From: Spirochaetales bacterium
GTDB lineage: Bacteria; Spirochaetota; Spirochaetia; DSM-27196; PWMO01
Direction of reading: 5' to 3'
DNA length: 18,987 bases
Assembly: GCA_007123465.1 (NCBI GenBank)
Contig: SKLB01000053.1
Span: forward strand, 1-18,987
In this document: positions 1-7,700 of the stretch, one piece after another
Numbering within the stretch: position 1 is the first letter of the stretch
Layout of the letters: every line of letters starts with the position of its first letter
Program-made: the position numbers and the translations under genes
The notes under the pieces: model-generated
Told to the model about the DNA's origin: nothing
The model's input: the letters and a program-made list of their open reading frames with translations, nothing else
Databases searched by the model: none

Positions 1-117
1 TCCCCGCTTGCGGGGCTGTTCATGGCAAATGCCGGTATGCATCCGGGTGGAGGGATTTTCGGTGCCGCCGGCTACAACTGTAGCCGTGTGGTGCGCAGCA
101 AAGTCAAACGGAGCTGA
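1..117 (+). CDS. C-terminal end of a phytoene-desaturase-like FAD-dependent oxidoreductase (partial)
   Basis: The window opens inside a reading frame (frame 1) that runs 38 codons to a TGA at 115-117. Its translation contains GLFMANAGMHPGGGIFGAAG followed by a basic tail ending KVKRS. A GLY/F-x-A/C-x-A-x-x-HPGGG-x-x-G-x-x-G stretch is the typical C-terminal FAD-contacting signature of CrtI/phytoene-dehydrogenase-like NAD(P)/FAD oxidoreductases (COG1233), so the assignment is to that broad superfamily only. The substrate cannot be told, because the family includes carotenoid desaturases, retinol saturases and many uncharacterised enzymes. It ends 14 nt before the aroE start, and the aroE ribosome-binding site lies in that gap, so the two genes are probably co-transcribed. 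The 5' part lies outside the window. Confidence 0.7.
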   Translation, partial: SPLAGLFMANAGMHPGGGIFGAAGYNCSRVVRSKVKRS

Positions 118-131
118 GAAGGAGGGCACGG

Positions 132-986
132 ATGGAGCAATCGTATCTGGATAACCTGGTGGGAGTATTTGGCCACCCGGTTGCCGAGAACCCGACCTGC
201 GTGATGCAGGATGCAGCATTTCAGCGCCTCGGTATCCGCTGGAAGTACCTGACCATAGAGGTGCTGCCCGAAGATCTTGGCAAGGCGATCACGGGTATGC
301 GCGCCATGAACATGCGTGGCATCAATCTGACTATTCCGCACAAGGTGGCGGTAATCGAACACCTCGATGAAGTAGCCCCCGATGCAGCGATTATGGGTGC
401 CGTCAACACCGTCCGCCGCGACGGCGCCAGGCTGATTGGAGAGAACACCGACGGTAAGGGGTTTCTGCGCTCGCTGACCGAGGATGCCGGATTTGATCCT
501 GCCGGCAAGAAGGTAATGGTGCTTGGTGCCGGGGGTGCATCACGCGCGATCTGCGTTGAGCTGGCAAACGCCGGCGTACAGCGCATCGACCTGGTCAACC
601 GCTCTGCCGGGCGCGCCGATGCACTGCTGGAGCTGCTGCGCCGCAATACGGATGTCGAGGTGCGTTTTCAGAAATGGGATTCCACCGTTGGAGTGCCCGG
701 CGATGCCGATGTCCTGGTGAACGCTACCAGTATCGGCCTGTTCCCCGAGGTAAGCGCGCTGCCGGATGTGGATATGCAGACTATCCGTGAAGGCCTGGTA
801 GTCTGCGATGTAATTCCCAATCCTCCGCAAACGTCCTTTCTGCAGCGGGCCGGTGAGCGTGGCGCGGTCACACTCGACGGGCTCGGGATGCTCGTCTATC
901 AGGGCGCAATCGGCTTCAAGATGTGGACAGGACTTGATGCTCCGGTAGATGTCATGCGTCAGGCGCTGCGGAACGTATTCGGCTGA
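132..986 (+). CDS. aroE: Shikimate 5-dehydrogenase family protein (AroE-like)
   Basis: This 284-residue protein has the normal length of a shikimate dehydrogenase, which reduces 3-dehydroshikimate with NADPH in the cytoplasmic chorismate pathway. The catalytic lysine is seen in NLTIPHK (K71) and the catalytic aspartate in NTDGKG (D107). The NADP-binding loop is GAGGASRA (132-139), followed by NRS at 156-158, which suits NADPH. NATSIGLFP (198-206) and the C-terminal DGLGMLVYQGAIGFKMWTG complete the family pattern. The N-terminal substrate-binding SxS motif is changed: in GHPVAENPTCVMQDAAF the two serines are N20 and T22. I have an impression of a recurring AroE subfamily with this ENPT form, so it may be normal for this lineage, but a related substrate such as quinate cannot be excluded. 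The ATG at 132 has a strong AAGGAGG at 119-125. The gene converges on the next gene with a 36-nt gap that shows no clear terminator. Confidence 0.85.
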   Translation: MEQSYLDNLVGVFGHPVAENPTCVMQDAAFQRLGIRWKYLTIEVLPEDLGKAITGMRAMNMRGINLTIPHKVAVIEHLDEVAPDAAIMGAVNTVRRDGARLIGENTDGKGFLRSLTEDAGFDPAGKKVMVLGAGGASRAICVELANAGVQRIDLVNRSAGRADALLELLRRNTDVEVRFQKWDSTVGVPGDADVLVNATSIGLFPEVSALPDVDMQTIREGLVVCDVIPNPPQTSFLQRAGERGAVTLDGLGMLVYQGAIGFKMWTGLDAPVDVMRQALRNVFG

Positions 987-1022
987 GCGGTAAAACGCAG
1001 CCGGCGGGGATGCGCGGCGGAT

Positions 1023-2864
1023 TCAGCGTTGCTTGCGGACGTTTCTTTCAAACTCCTGCCAGGCGCTCTCCTGCTGCTTCTTGGAGTAGCGACGGTTAAC
1101 GGTTTCCGGCTGTTTTCTTCTGTCGCGCGGGCCCATGCCACCCCAGCGCGGATCGCTGCTGTCGCCGGGTTTTCGTGTTCCCCCACTGCTGCCAACCGAG
1201 AGTCTGGCGGCCGAAGCGGCAGTCTGATCGGCCGGCTCGGAGACTCCGCGCTCTAACTGATCCAGTACGTCTTCTATTCGGCTGCGCCCGCTACCGCGTC
1301 CGGGTTTGCCCGCCTGTGCACTTACTTCAGAGAAGCGCTGCCGCATGAGATCGAGACGGCCGGAGAGTCGCAACATGAGCTGTCTCAAGACACCGAGCCT
1401 GGCGTAGGCAACTTCAAAAATCGCTGTCAGGTCGAGCGCCAGCAGGTGACTGTAGGGCCGTGGCTTCACGCCTCCGTGTTCAAACAGCACCTCCAGACTG
1501 CGCTTGATTTCCCGCGGGTCGCTGATGTGCAATCGTGTCCGGCAGGTGTAAACTACCGCTTCTGCTACCAGTTCCGGCTGCTGGAGCAACTCCGTCACCA
1601 GCGGGTCACGTGCCGCCACCCGCTGTACGATATCGGCTTCCCAGTTGTCAAACGAGTAGAAGAAAATGTAGTGGTCTCGGTCAGAGGACTGCAGCAGCAA
1701 CTGCATCTCGCGGACGTACTCTTTGCGGATCAGGTCGGCCAGATGGCTCAGCCGCTGCAGCAGAACCAGGTAGACGTGATCACGGTGCAGCGCGGTCTCT
1801 GTAAGCGTAACAACTCGCGGCAGGTGCCGCCCGGCAGGCGGTTCGGTCAGACGCTTCCAGAGCAGCTGGCGCAGCTGGCGGGTCTCCGCTTCCGGGCCCT
1901 GCGCGCGCTCCTCGATCAGAGCCCTCAGATCCTGCGGCGTGAGGACACGGCCGTCGACTGTTTGCGCCAGGGCTTCGATCTCGCCGGCCAGCTCGGCTTT
2001 CTGCTGATCGCTGAGCTGCTGCCGCCTTTTCTGTTCGATACGCGCCCGAATATAGCTCTGCATCACTGCTGCCGCGTCAAACAGATCCTCAGCCAGAGTG
2101 ATCGAACTCTGGTCCAGTTCGGCGCGCTGTTCCAGCAGGGCGTCGACTACCGCTCGCCACGCGCTTGCGTCGGAAGAGTCTATTCGGCGTTTCACATCGT
2201 TGAGGTTGGTCTTGTTGAACCTGGCGATCAGGCTGACCAGGTTGGTATTATCGAGGCAACTGCGCAGTTTGCGTAAGACCGCCGGGATTACCAGTGCAGC
2301 GCCGGTTGAAGCTATCAGCAGTTCATCCACATGCGGCAGGTCGAGTACGGCAACGTAGTAATCGGCTGGATTTGTCTCTGCAGTCAGGCTGGAGAATGCA
2401 TCGATCGAGACGGGCCGGCACACCGTCTGTGGCGGCTCAGACTGGTATTCAGCAAGCACGCGCCGATTGGGAAGCTGCCGGCTGGGCTCGGCGAGCAGCT
2501 GCTGCCACTGTTCTTCTACCAGTTTAGTATAGAATAGTGCCGATCCTTCGGCGGTAAGCAGCAGTGCCCGCGGTTGTGCGGTTCCGCCTTGAGCGGTTGT
2601 CAGCACGAGCCCGGTGTGCCCGTGCTGCAGCTTGTACATCAGTGAAGGCAGTGCAAGCGGTAGTCGGGGGTCTTCACGCTCGGCGCGGGCGAGCGCCCTG
2701 GCATACGGAATTTCGGGCTGCCACATTGCACACAGCAGATGGAACAGTCTACGCTCGTCGTGCGAGAAGCCACCGATCTGCGACAGAATCTGGTCACGAT
2801 CCCTGGTGGTGCCGCTGATGTAGGCTGGGGCGGGGTAATCTGGCCTGCTACTGCTGGTCCTCAT
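1023..2864 (-). CDS. Uncharacterised 613-residue cytoplasmic protein with a basic disordered tail
   Basis: I do not recognise this protein. I chose the ATG at 2864 because AGGGA lies 9 nt upstream; an in-frame ATG at 2894 would add 10 residues but has no visible ribosome-binding site. There is no signal peptide or membrane segment. Residues 30-125 alternate helical and short beta stretches and could be a winged-helix-like module. About 255-300 is charged, helical and coiled-coil-like (rich in Q, K, R and E). About 340-515 is leucine-rich and helical. From about 515 onward it is a Gly/Ser/Arg/Lys-rich tail that looks disordered and ends in a basic helix with KKQQESAWQEFERNVRKQR. The helical, charged, basic-tailed build would fit a nucleic-acid- or ribosome-associated or scaffolding role, but this is only inference. 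It is the last gene of the 8206-to-1023 set, 50 nt after the SDR stop, and probably shares its transcript. Confidence 0.75.
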   Translation of the reverse strand: MRTSSSRPDYPAPAYISGTTRDRDQILSQIGGFSHDERRLFHLLCAMWQPEIPYARALARAEREDPRLPLALPSLMYKLQHGHTGLVLTTAQGGTAQPRALLLTAEGSALFYTKLVEEQWQQLLAEPSRQLPNRRVLAEYQSEPPQTVCRPVSIDAFSSLTAETNPADYYVAVLDLPHVDELLIASTGAALVIPAVLRKLRSCLDNTNLVSLIARFNKTNLNDVKRRIDSSDASAWRAVVDALLEQRAELDQSSITLAEDLFDAAAVMQSYIRARIEQKRRQQLSDQQKAELAGEIEALAQTVDGRVLTPQDLRALIEERAQGPEAETRQLRQLLWKRLTEPPAGRHLPRVVTLTETALHRDHVYLVLLQRLSHLADLIRKEYVREMQLLLQSSDRDHYIFFYSFDNWEADIVQRVAARDPLVTELLQQPELVAEAVVYTCRTRLHISDPREIKRSLEVLFEHGGVKPRPYSHLLALDLTAIFEVAYARLGVLRQLMLRLSGRLDLMRQRFSEVSAQAGKPGRGSGRSRIEDVLDQLERGVSEPADQTAASAARLSVGSSGGTRKPGDSSDPRWGGMGPRDRRKQPETVNRRYSKKQQESAWQEFERNVRKQR

Positions 2865-2914
2865 GGTAGTGGTTCCCTGCAGAGTATAGTGCATCTGCGG
2901 CGGTTTTCCACGCT

Positions 2915-3775
2915 TCAGTGTGCGCGTTGCCTCATTATGGCCTGTACCAGTGAGCGCGGCAGCAGTGCAAAGGTTTGCGCCAGAATCCGGTTGCCAATTC
3001 CCGGAATACAGACCGGCCGCTTCCGATCCAGTGCCCGCAGCGAGGCGCGCACAACATCCTCGGGTTTCATCCAGTGCACCAGGCGTGAAGCCGGCTGCCG
3101 CGCTTGAAACGCCGGATCGTAGCGATGGAAGTCGGTACGCGTGAAGCCGGGCAGAAGCGTCTGAACAGTGATACCCAGCGGCTTGAGGCCGACTGCCAGT
3201 GACTCACTGAAACTGTTGAGGTAGCTCTTGGTGGCAACGTAGGTTTCGCTGCCGGGTACCGGCAGCCGCGAGGCCAGCGAGCTCACCACCACCAGTGCGC
3301 CGCAGCGGCGTTGCACCATCGCCGGAATAACGGCGTGGAACAGCTCCACTACCGAAATCACGTGGACTGCTATCATGTCGCGAGCGCTCTGCAGCGGCCC
3401 GCCGACAAACGGCTCGGCATAACCAAAACCGGCGTTGGCCACTACTACATCGATCCGCCCACACTGCATCACACGATCGAGAAATGTGCTACGCGCCGCT
3501 GCATCGGCCAGGTCAACAACCCACGGCTCAACCGGTACTCCGGTTTCGGCTGCGATGGCCCGGGAGGCTGCTTCCAGCTCTTTGCGACGGCGGCCGGTCA
3601 TGAGTACTGCGTAGCCGCGCCGCGCCAGCGCCAGCGCATAGTGACGTCCGATACCGCTGGTAGCGCCGGTCACAACCGCCCAGCCGGGCTGCGTCGATGA
3701 TTGCAGCGGCTGACGTTCGGTTGACTGCTGTGATATCCGGGCAGTCTGGCAATGTTTTGGTGTTACTTTCTTCAC
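2915..3775 (-). CDS. Short-chain dehydrogenase/reductase (SDR), classical type
   Basis: This 286-residue protein has a Rossmann fold with the classical SDR signatures: the cofactor loop TGATSGIG (36-43), NAG (114-116), the catalytic serine in VVVSSLAS (S166) and YxxxK as Y179/K183. GRRRKE after the second strand favours NADP(H). The family (COG0300-like) includes ketoacyl reductases and many enzymes of unknown substrate, so a function in reducing a 3-ketoacyl product is a guess drawn from the FabH-containing fusion upstream. It starts with GTG at 3775 inside a GTGA overlap with a short upstream ORF. There is no ribosome-binding site within 20 nt, so translational coupling is likely. A polar Q/S/T-rich N-terminal extension of about 30 residues precedes the fold, which is unusual for a soluble SDR. 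The C-terminal 25 residues are hydrophobic to amphipathic and could touch a membrane. Confidence 0.85.
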   Translation of the reverse strand: MKKVTPKHCQTARISQQSTERQPLQSSTQPGWAVVTGATSGIGRHYALALARRGYAVLMTGRRRKELEAASRAIAAETGVPVEPWVVDLADAAARSTFLDRVMQCGRIDVVVANAGFGYAEPFVGGPLQSARDMIAVHVISVVELFHAVIPAMVQRRCGALVVVSSLASRLPVPGSETYVATKSYLNSFSESLAVGLKPLGITVQTLLPGFTRTDFHRYDPAFQARQPASRLVHWMKPEDVVRASLRALDRKRPVCIPGIGNRILAQTFALLPRSLVQAIMRQRAH

Positions 3776-3873
3776 GGTTTGTTGTTTAGTAGGTAGAGTC
3801 CTTCATTTGGCTTTGCAGCGGATGTCCGATCGGCTTCCAGGGGTTTTCCGACCTCCTTTACCCTGGAAGCCAT
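3772..3873 (-). CDS. Possible 33-residue leader ORF coupled to the SDR gene
   Basis: The ORF runs from an ATG at 3873 through MASRVKEVGKPLEADRTSAA to a TGA at 3772-3774. That stop overlaps the SDR GTG start as GTGA, the standard arrangement for translational coupling, and it would explain why the SDR lacks its own ribosome-binding site. The upstream G-rich stretch (GGCGGGGGC ending about 7 nt before the ATG) is only a moderate Shine-Dalgarno. The frame is also open upstream to 3963 inside the M48 gene, so the actual start is uncertain. The first ten codons form the left arm and loop of the inverted repeat at 3832-3871. No known family is recognised. It may be a leader peptide, a small protein, or chance. 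Confidence 0.35.
   Translation of the reverse strand: MASRVKEVGKPLEADRTSAAKPNEGLYLLNNKP
3832..3871. promoter_or_regulatory. 11-bp perfect inverted repeat with SD/anti-SD loop; terminator-like on the + strand
   Basis: GGCTTCCAGGG (3832-3842) and CCCTGGAAGCC (3861-3871) are perfect complements around an 18-nt loop. On the - strand, in the sense direction of the M48-to-SDR transcript, the loop carries TAAAGGAGGT, a textbook Shine-Dalgarno. No start codon is placed to use it, the nearest ATG being about 45 nt downstream. On the + strand the loop reads ACCTCCTTTA, close to the 3' end of 16S rRNA, and the stem is followed after one base by five Ts (3873-3877), the form of an intrinsic terminator. 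No annotated + strand gene precedes it. Possible readings are a cis-regulatory hairpin in the SDR leader, or the 3' end of a small antisense/trans RNA with a C-rich loop. The structure is seen; the function is inferred. Confidence 0.5.
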
Positions 3874-3910
3874 TTTTATGCCCCCGCCAGGAGCGTCCAG
3901 CCGGCAGCAT

Positions 3911-4726
3911 TCAGCGCAACGCCGCCTGGTAGTACTCGAGCGCACGCGGTAATGCGCGTTCAAGGTCGCGAATGCGCCGCGAATCCGCCGGGTGGGTGCT
4001 CACCAGCTCGGGCGGGGCGGGGCCGCCGCGCGCATCGGCCATGCGCTGCCAGAAATCCACCGCTTCGCGCGGATCGTAGCCGGCCATCGCCATGAAGATC
4101 AGGCCGAGCTCGTCGGCTTCGCTCTCGTGCAGCCGGCTGTACGGCAACAGCACGCCTACCTGTGTTCCCAGCCCGTACGCCGCCAGCCACAGGTTACGGG
4201 TTTCTTCGGGACGGTCACGCATTGCGGCCGACAGCGCGGCACCACCAAACTGGGTCATCAGCGCCTGGCTCATGCGTTCGTTGCCGTGCTCGGCCACAGC
4301 GTGCGCTACCTCGTGGCCCATGACCACCGCCAGACCGGTCTCGGTGGAGGTTACCGGCAGAATCCCGCTGTAGACCACAACCTTGCCACCGGGCATGCAC
4401 CAGGCGTTGACCGCCTCGTCATCTACCAGGCGAAACTCCCAGTTGTAGCCGCGCAGGTCCTGTTCGCGTCCGATCTCGCTCATGTACTGCTGTACCGCGT
4501 TGGCAATCCGGCTGCCGACGCGCTCAACCATGCGTGCTTCAGGAGTACCGCTTATCACCGGGTTGTCACTGAGGAATTGATCGTACTGCGAAAAACTCAT
4601 TGCCAGCAGTTCCGAGCGCGGGATCAGCCGCAGCTGCCGGCGTTCGGTAACCGGCACCGTTGCGCACGCAATCACCACGGTCACCGCCGCCAGCACCAAC
4701 AGTTCTCTACGTATCCACTTCTTCAC
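3911..4726 (-). CDS. M48-family zinc metalloprotease, putative lipoprotein (LoiP/BepA/OMA1-like)
   Basis: This 271-residue protein starts with a basic, hydrophobic signal segment (MKKWIRRELLVLAAVTVVIA) followed by C21. That is a lipobox-like VIAC of the loose kind seen in spirochaetes, so it is probably a periplasm-facing lipoprotein. The zinc protease motif is HEVAH (138-142), with the third ligand in ESEAD (E201 to D205). STHP (244-247) and the following RRI match the M48C group (YggG/LoiP, BepA, Oma1), which degrade or check misassembled envelope proteins. Length fits the family. The start is GTG at 4726, with AGGGAGA ending about 9 nt upstream. The gene lies 33 nt after the fusion stop, so co-transcription is likely; a direct biochemical link to the fusion is not evident. 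Confidence 0.88.
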   Translation of the reverse strand: MKKWIRRELLVLAAVTVVIACATVPVTERRQLRLIPRSELLAMSFSQYDQFLSDNPVISGTPEARMVERVGSRIANAVQQYMSEIGREQDLRGYNWEFRLVDDEAVNAWCMPGGKVVVYSGILPVTSTETGLAVVMGHEVAHAVAEHGNERMSQALMTQFGGAALSAAMRDRPEETRNLWLAAYGLGTQVGVLLPYSRLHESEADELGLIFMAMAGYDPREAVDFWQRMADARGGPAPPELVSTHPADSRRIRDLERALPRALEYYQAALR

Positions 4727-4759
4727 CGCTGTGATCTCTCCCTGTCCTGCTGTTGCCGA

Positions 4760-7700
4760 TTATACCACACGCAGCACCGCACCGCCAAAGGTGAAGCCCC
4801 CGCCAAATGCGGAAAGTCCCAGGTGTCTGCCGGTGTAATCCTGGCTGAAGATGGTCTCGAGGCACAGCGGGATGGTGCTGGAGGAGGTGTTGCCGTTCTC
4901 ACGGATGTTACTGAAGATCTTCTCCTTTGGTGCCTTGACGCGTTGCCGGACCGCGTTGATGATGCGCTGATTGGCCTGGTGGGGGACGATCATATCGAGG
5001 TTGTCAACGGCAATGCCGGCCACGGCGCAGGCGCGCTCGAGGCTCTCGATCATCCCGCGCACGGCTTCCACAAATACCTTGGGCCCGTCCATATAGATGA
5101 ACTCGGCAGGGTTGGCCGGCACGCGCAGGATGCTGCCGTCTTCTCCATTTGCGCCCAGGACCGGTCGAAACAGCTGTGCCCGCATCGGAACGCTGCCGTC
5201 CAACGCGCCGACCGCCCCCACCAGGGTGGCGGTAGCGGCGTCGCCGAATATCGGCGCGGTCTGCGGATCAGCGCTGTCGGTACGCGGCGAGAGTGCCTCG
5301 GTGGTCACCACCAGCACCAGCGCATCGGGTTCGTTACAGATGATGTCGTAGGCGTTCTGCAGCGCGTATATGTAGCCCGAGCAGGCCGCGTTTACGTCGT
5401 AGGCTGCCGAGAGGAAGCCGGTGCGTGCTCCCTTGAGCCGGTTCTGAATCAACGTGGCGCTGGCCGGCGTGTTCATGATCGGCGTCTCGGTGGCGCAGAT
5501 GATAGTGCCAATCCGGTCAAAATCAACGCCCGTCTTGGCCAGAAGGCGCTCGGCCGCCTTGGCGCCGATATCAATCGGTGACTCGCCGTCGGCAAGCCAC
5601 GGCCGCGACTCGATACCGGTACGCTTGAAGATGTCTTCGGGGGCCCATTCGGGGCACATCTGCGAGATTTCGCGATTGGTAACGATCCGCGATCCCTTGA
5701 CGCCGCATACACCGAAGACGCCGACTTCGACGTTCTGTCGTCTGCCCGGGATAACAACTGCGGCCGAGTGCGGAGCCGCACTGGCGGCCGCTGCACCATC
5801 ACCGGCGGCGGAGCGCGCGCTGCCGGCAACGTTTGTGCCGATCTCTATACCGCTGATGACCGGTTGGCCGGGATTTTCGCGCGTAATCTGCTTCAGCGCC
5901 TGGCTGTCGTCCTGGTCAGAGGTCTTCACCTGAACGATGTGGGTTCCCACCTTGACCAGTTCTCCCTCACCAACCAGTAACTCGCCTACCTCGCCTGACA
6001 CCGGCGAGCGAAGCTCAACGGCGGCCTTATCGGCCTCGAGCTCCGCCAGCAGCGTGCCGGATTCGATCCTGTCGCCGGGTTTGATCTTCCACTCGACCAC
6101 CGTGATCGACTCATCCGATGGACTCGACCCGATGGCCTCGACCAGATAGCTGTTCTTGAGCGCCGAGGGGGGAAGCTTCCAGTTGAGTTCGCCACCCAGC
6201 AGCCGGACTGCGTTCTCCAGGGTGCGTTTGTAGGTTGGCAGGACGTCGAGCTGGTTGGGGAAATTGAACGGCACGTAGGTATCGGGCCGCGTCACGCGGC
6301 ACGAGGCGATCTTGCGCGTGGCTCGCTCGCTGACCGAGGCGATGACCTCGGCGCCAAAGCCGGCCGTGTTGTTGTCCTCGTGGACCACCACCAGTCGGCC
6401 GCTGCGTTCGGCGGATTCCAGCACGGCGTCGACATCCCACGGCACGATTGAACGCAGGTCGATGACGTCGGCCTCAACGCCGGATTCGGCCAAGGCAGCG
6501 CCGGCTTTGGCGCACAGGCCCACGGTATTGCCCCATCCCACCAGGGTGATGTCGGCGCCGCGGCGGACGAAGCGCGCGCTGCCGATTGGCACTATGTGCC
6601 GTTCGATGTCGCCGCTGGTGGCGTTCTCGCGATCGTTGAGACAGCTCTTGGGGTAGAAGAACAGCGTCGGACGGCCGGACTCGAAGGCGGCGTTGAGCAG
6701 TCCGGCTGCGTCGCCGGCGGTTGACGGCATAAAGACGTCAACACCGGGAGTGTGCGCGGCAAGCGCCTCGAGGCTCGACGCGTGGAACGGTCCCAGACCC
6801 GGCTTATAGCCGCCACAGGTAATCATTACAATTACCGGTGCCTGCCAGCCGCCGTCGGTGCGCCAGTACATGCTGCCGAGCTCGGCAAAGATCTGGTTAT
6901 ACGCGATCGGCAGAAAGTCGGCGAACTGCAGGAAAGCAACCGGGCGTTTGCCCGCCAGTGCCTGACCGATAGTGATCCCCAGGATCGAGGCCTCGGCCAG
7001 CGGTGAGTTGCGTACGCGCTCACCGTAGCTGGTGGAAAGACCGCGCGTGACGCCGAACACATCGCCCTTGGGATCTTCGATGTCCTCGCCGAACAGCACT
7101 ACGTCCTGATTGCGCTCCATCTGGCTGCGCAGTACTTCGCGGATCGACTCGAGCATGGTAAGCGGTTTGGAATCGGCCGCTACGGTGGTGAGGTCGCCGC
7201 GGTACTCGCGGCTGAAGTCTGCAAGCTGCACAGGCAGCGGTTTCACGGCGCTGAAGGCGGGATGCGGATCGGCGCTGCGCTGCGCGCGATGAGCATCGGC
7301 TTTGACCTGTAGACGGATCTCCTCGGAGATGGCGTCAAGTTCGGCTTCGTCGATCCCCTGCGCGAGCAGGTACTGCTTGAGCCGGATGATCGGGTCTCCC
7401 CCGGCCTGAACCGATTCAATCTCCTCGGCGGTACGGTACATGCGCTGATCGTCGGCGTTGGTGTGATTGGAGAGCCGGTCCACCTGGAACACCACGATCT
7501 GCGGCTTGCGGTCGCGGCGCATCTGCGCTACCACGTTGCCAAACGCCTGCAGGCTCTGCAGCGCGTCACGGCCGTCGATGCGCGTGACAGGCGTGTCGTA
7601 GAACTGTTGTGCATCGCCGGCCGGTGTGCTGTAGAAGGTCTTGCCACGCGTAGTGGTCGAAATCGCAAACGCGTTGTCCTGCACAACAAAGAGCACCGGC

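Noticed and set aside
2..85. Two hairpins, CCCCGCTTGCGGGG (2-15) and GGCTACAACTGTAGCC (70-85), as possible terminators or RNA elements
   Set aside because: Both lie inside the coding end of the FAD oxidoreductase (frame 1, HPGGG motif) and neither is followed by a T-run.
1446..2276. Long + strand open frame antisense to the unrecognised 613-residue gene
   Set aside because: Because the sense gene is itself unrecognised I considered it, but the sense frame is much longer, has a ribosome-binding site and fits the operon spacing.
2865..2894. TATACT (- strand, 2888-2883) as a -10 box for the unrecognised gene
   Set aside because: No acceptable -35 is present, and the predicted start would fall on the ribosome-binding site of the chosen ATG.
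3992..5581. Long + strand open frame antisense to the M48 gene and the FabH end of the fusion
   Set aside because: It mirrors two well-supported - strand genes, has no family motif and low-complexity composition; this is a usual high-GC shadow.
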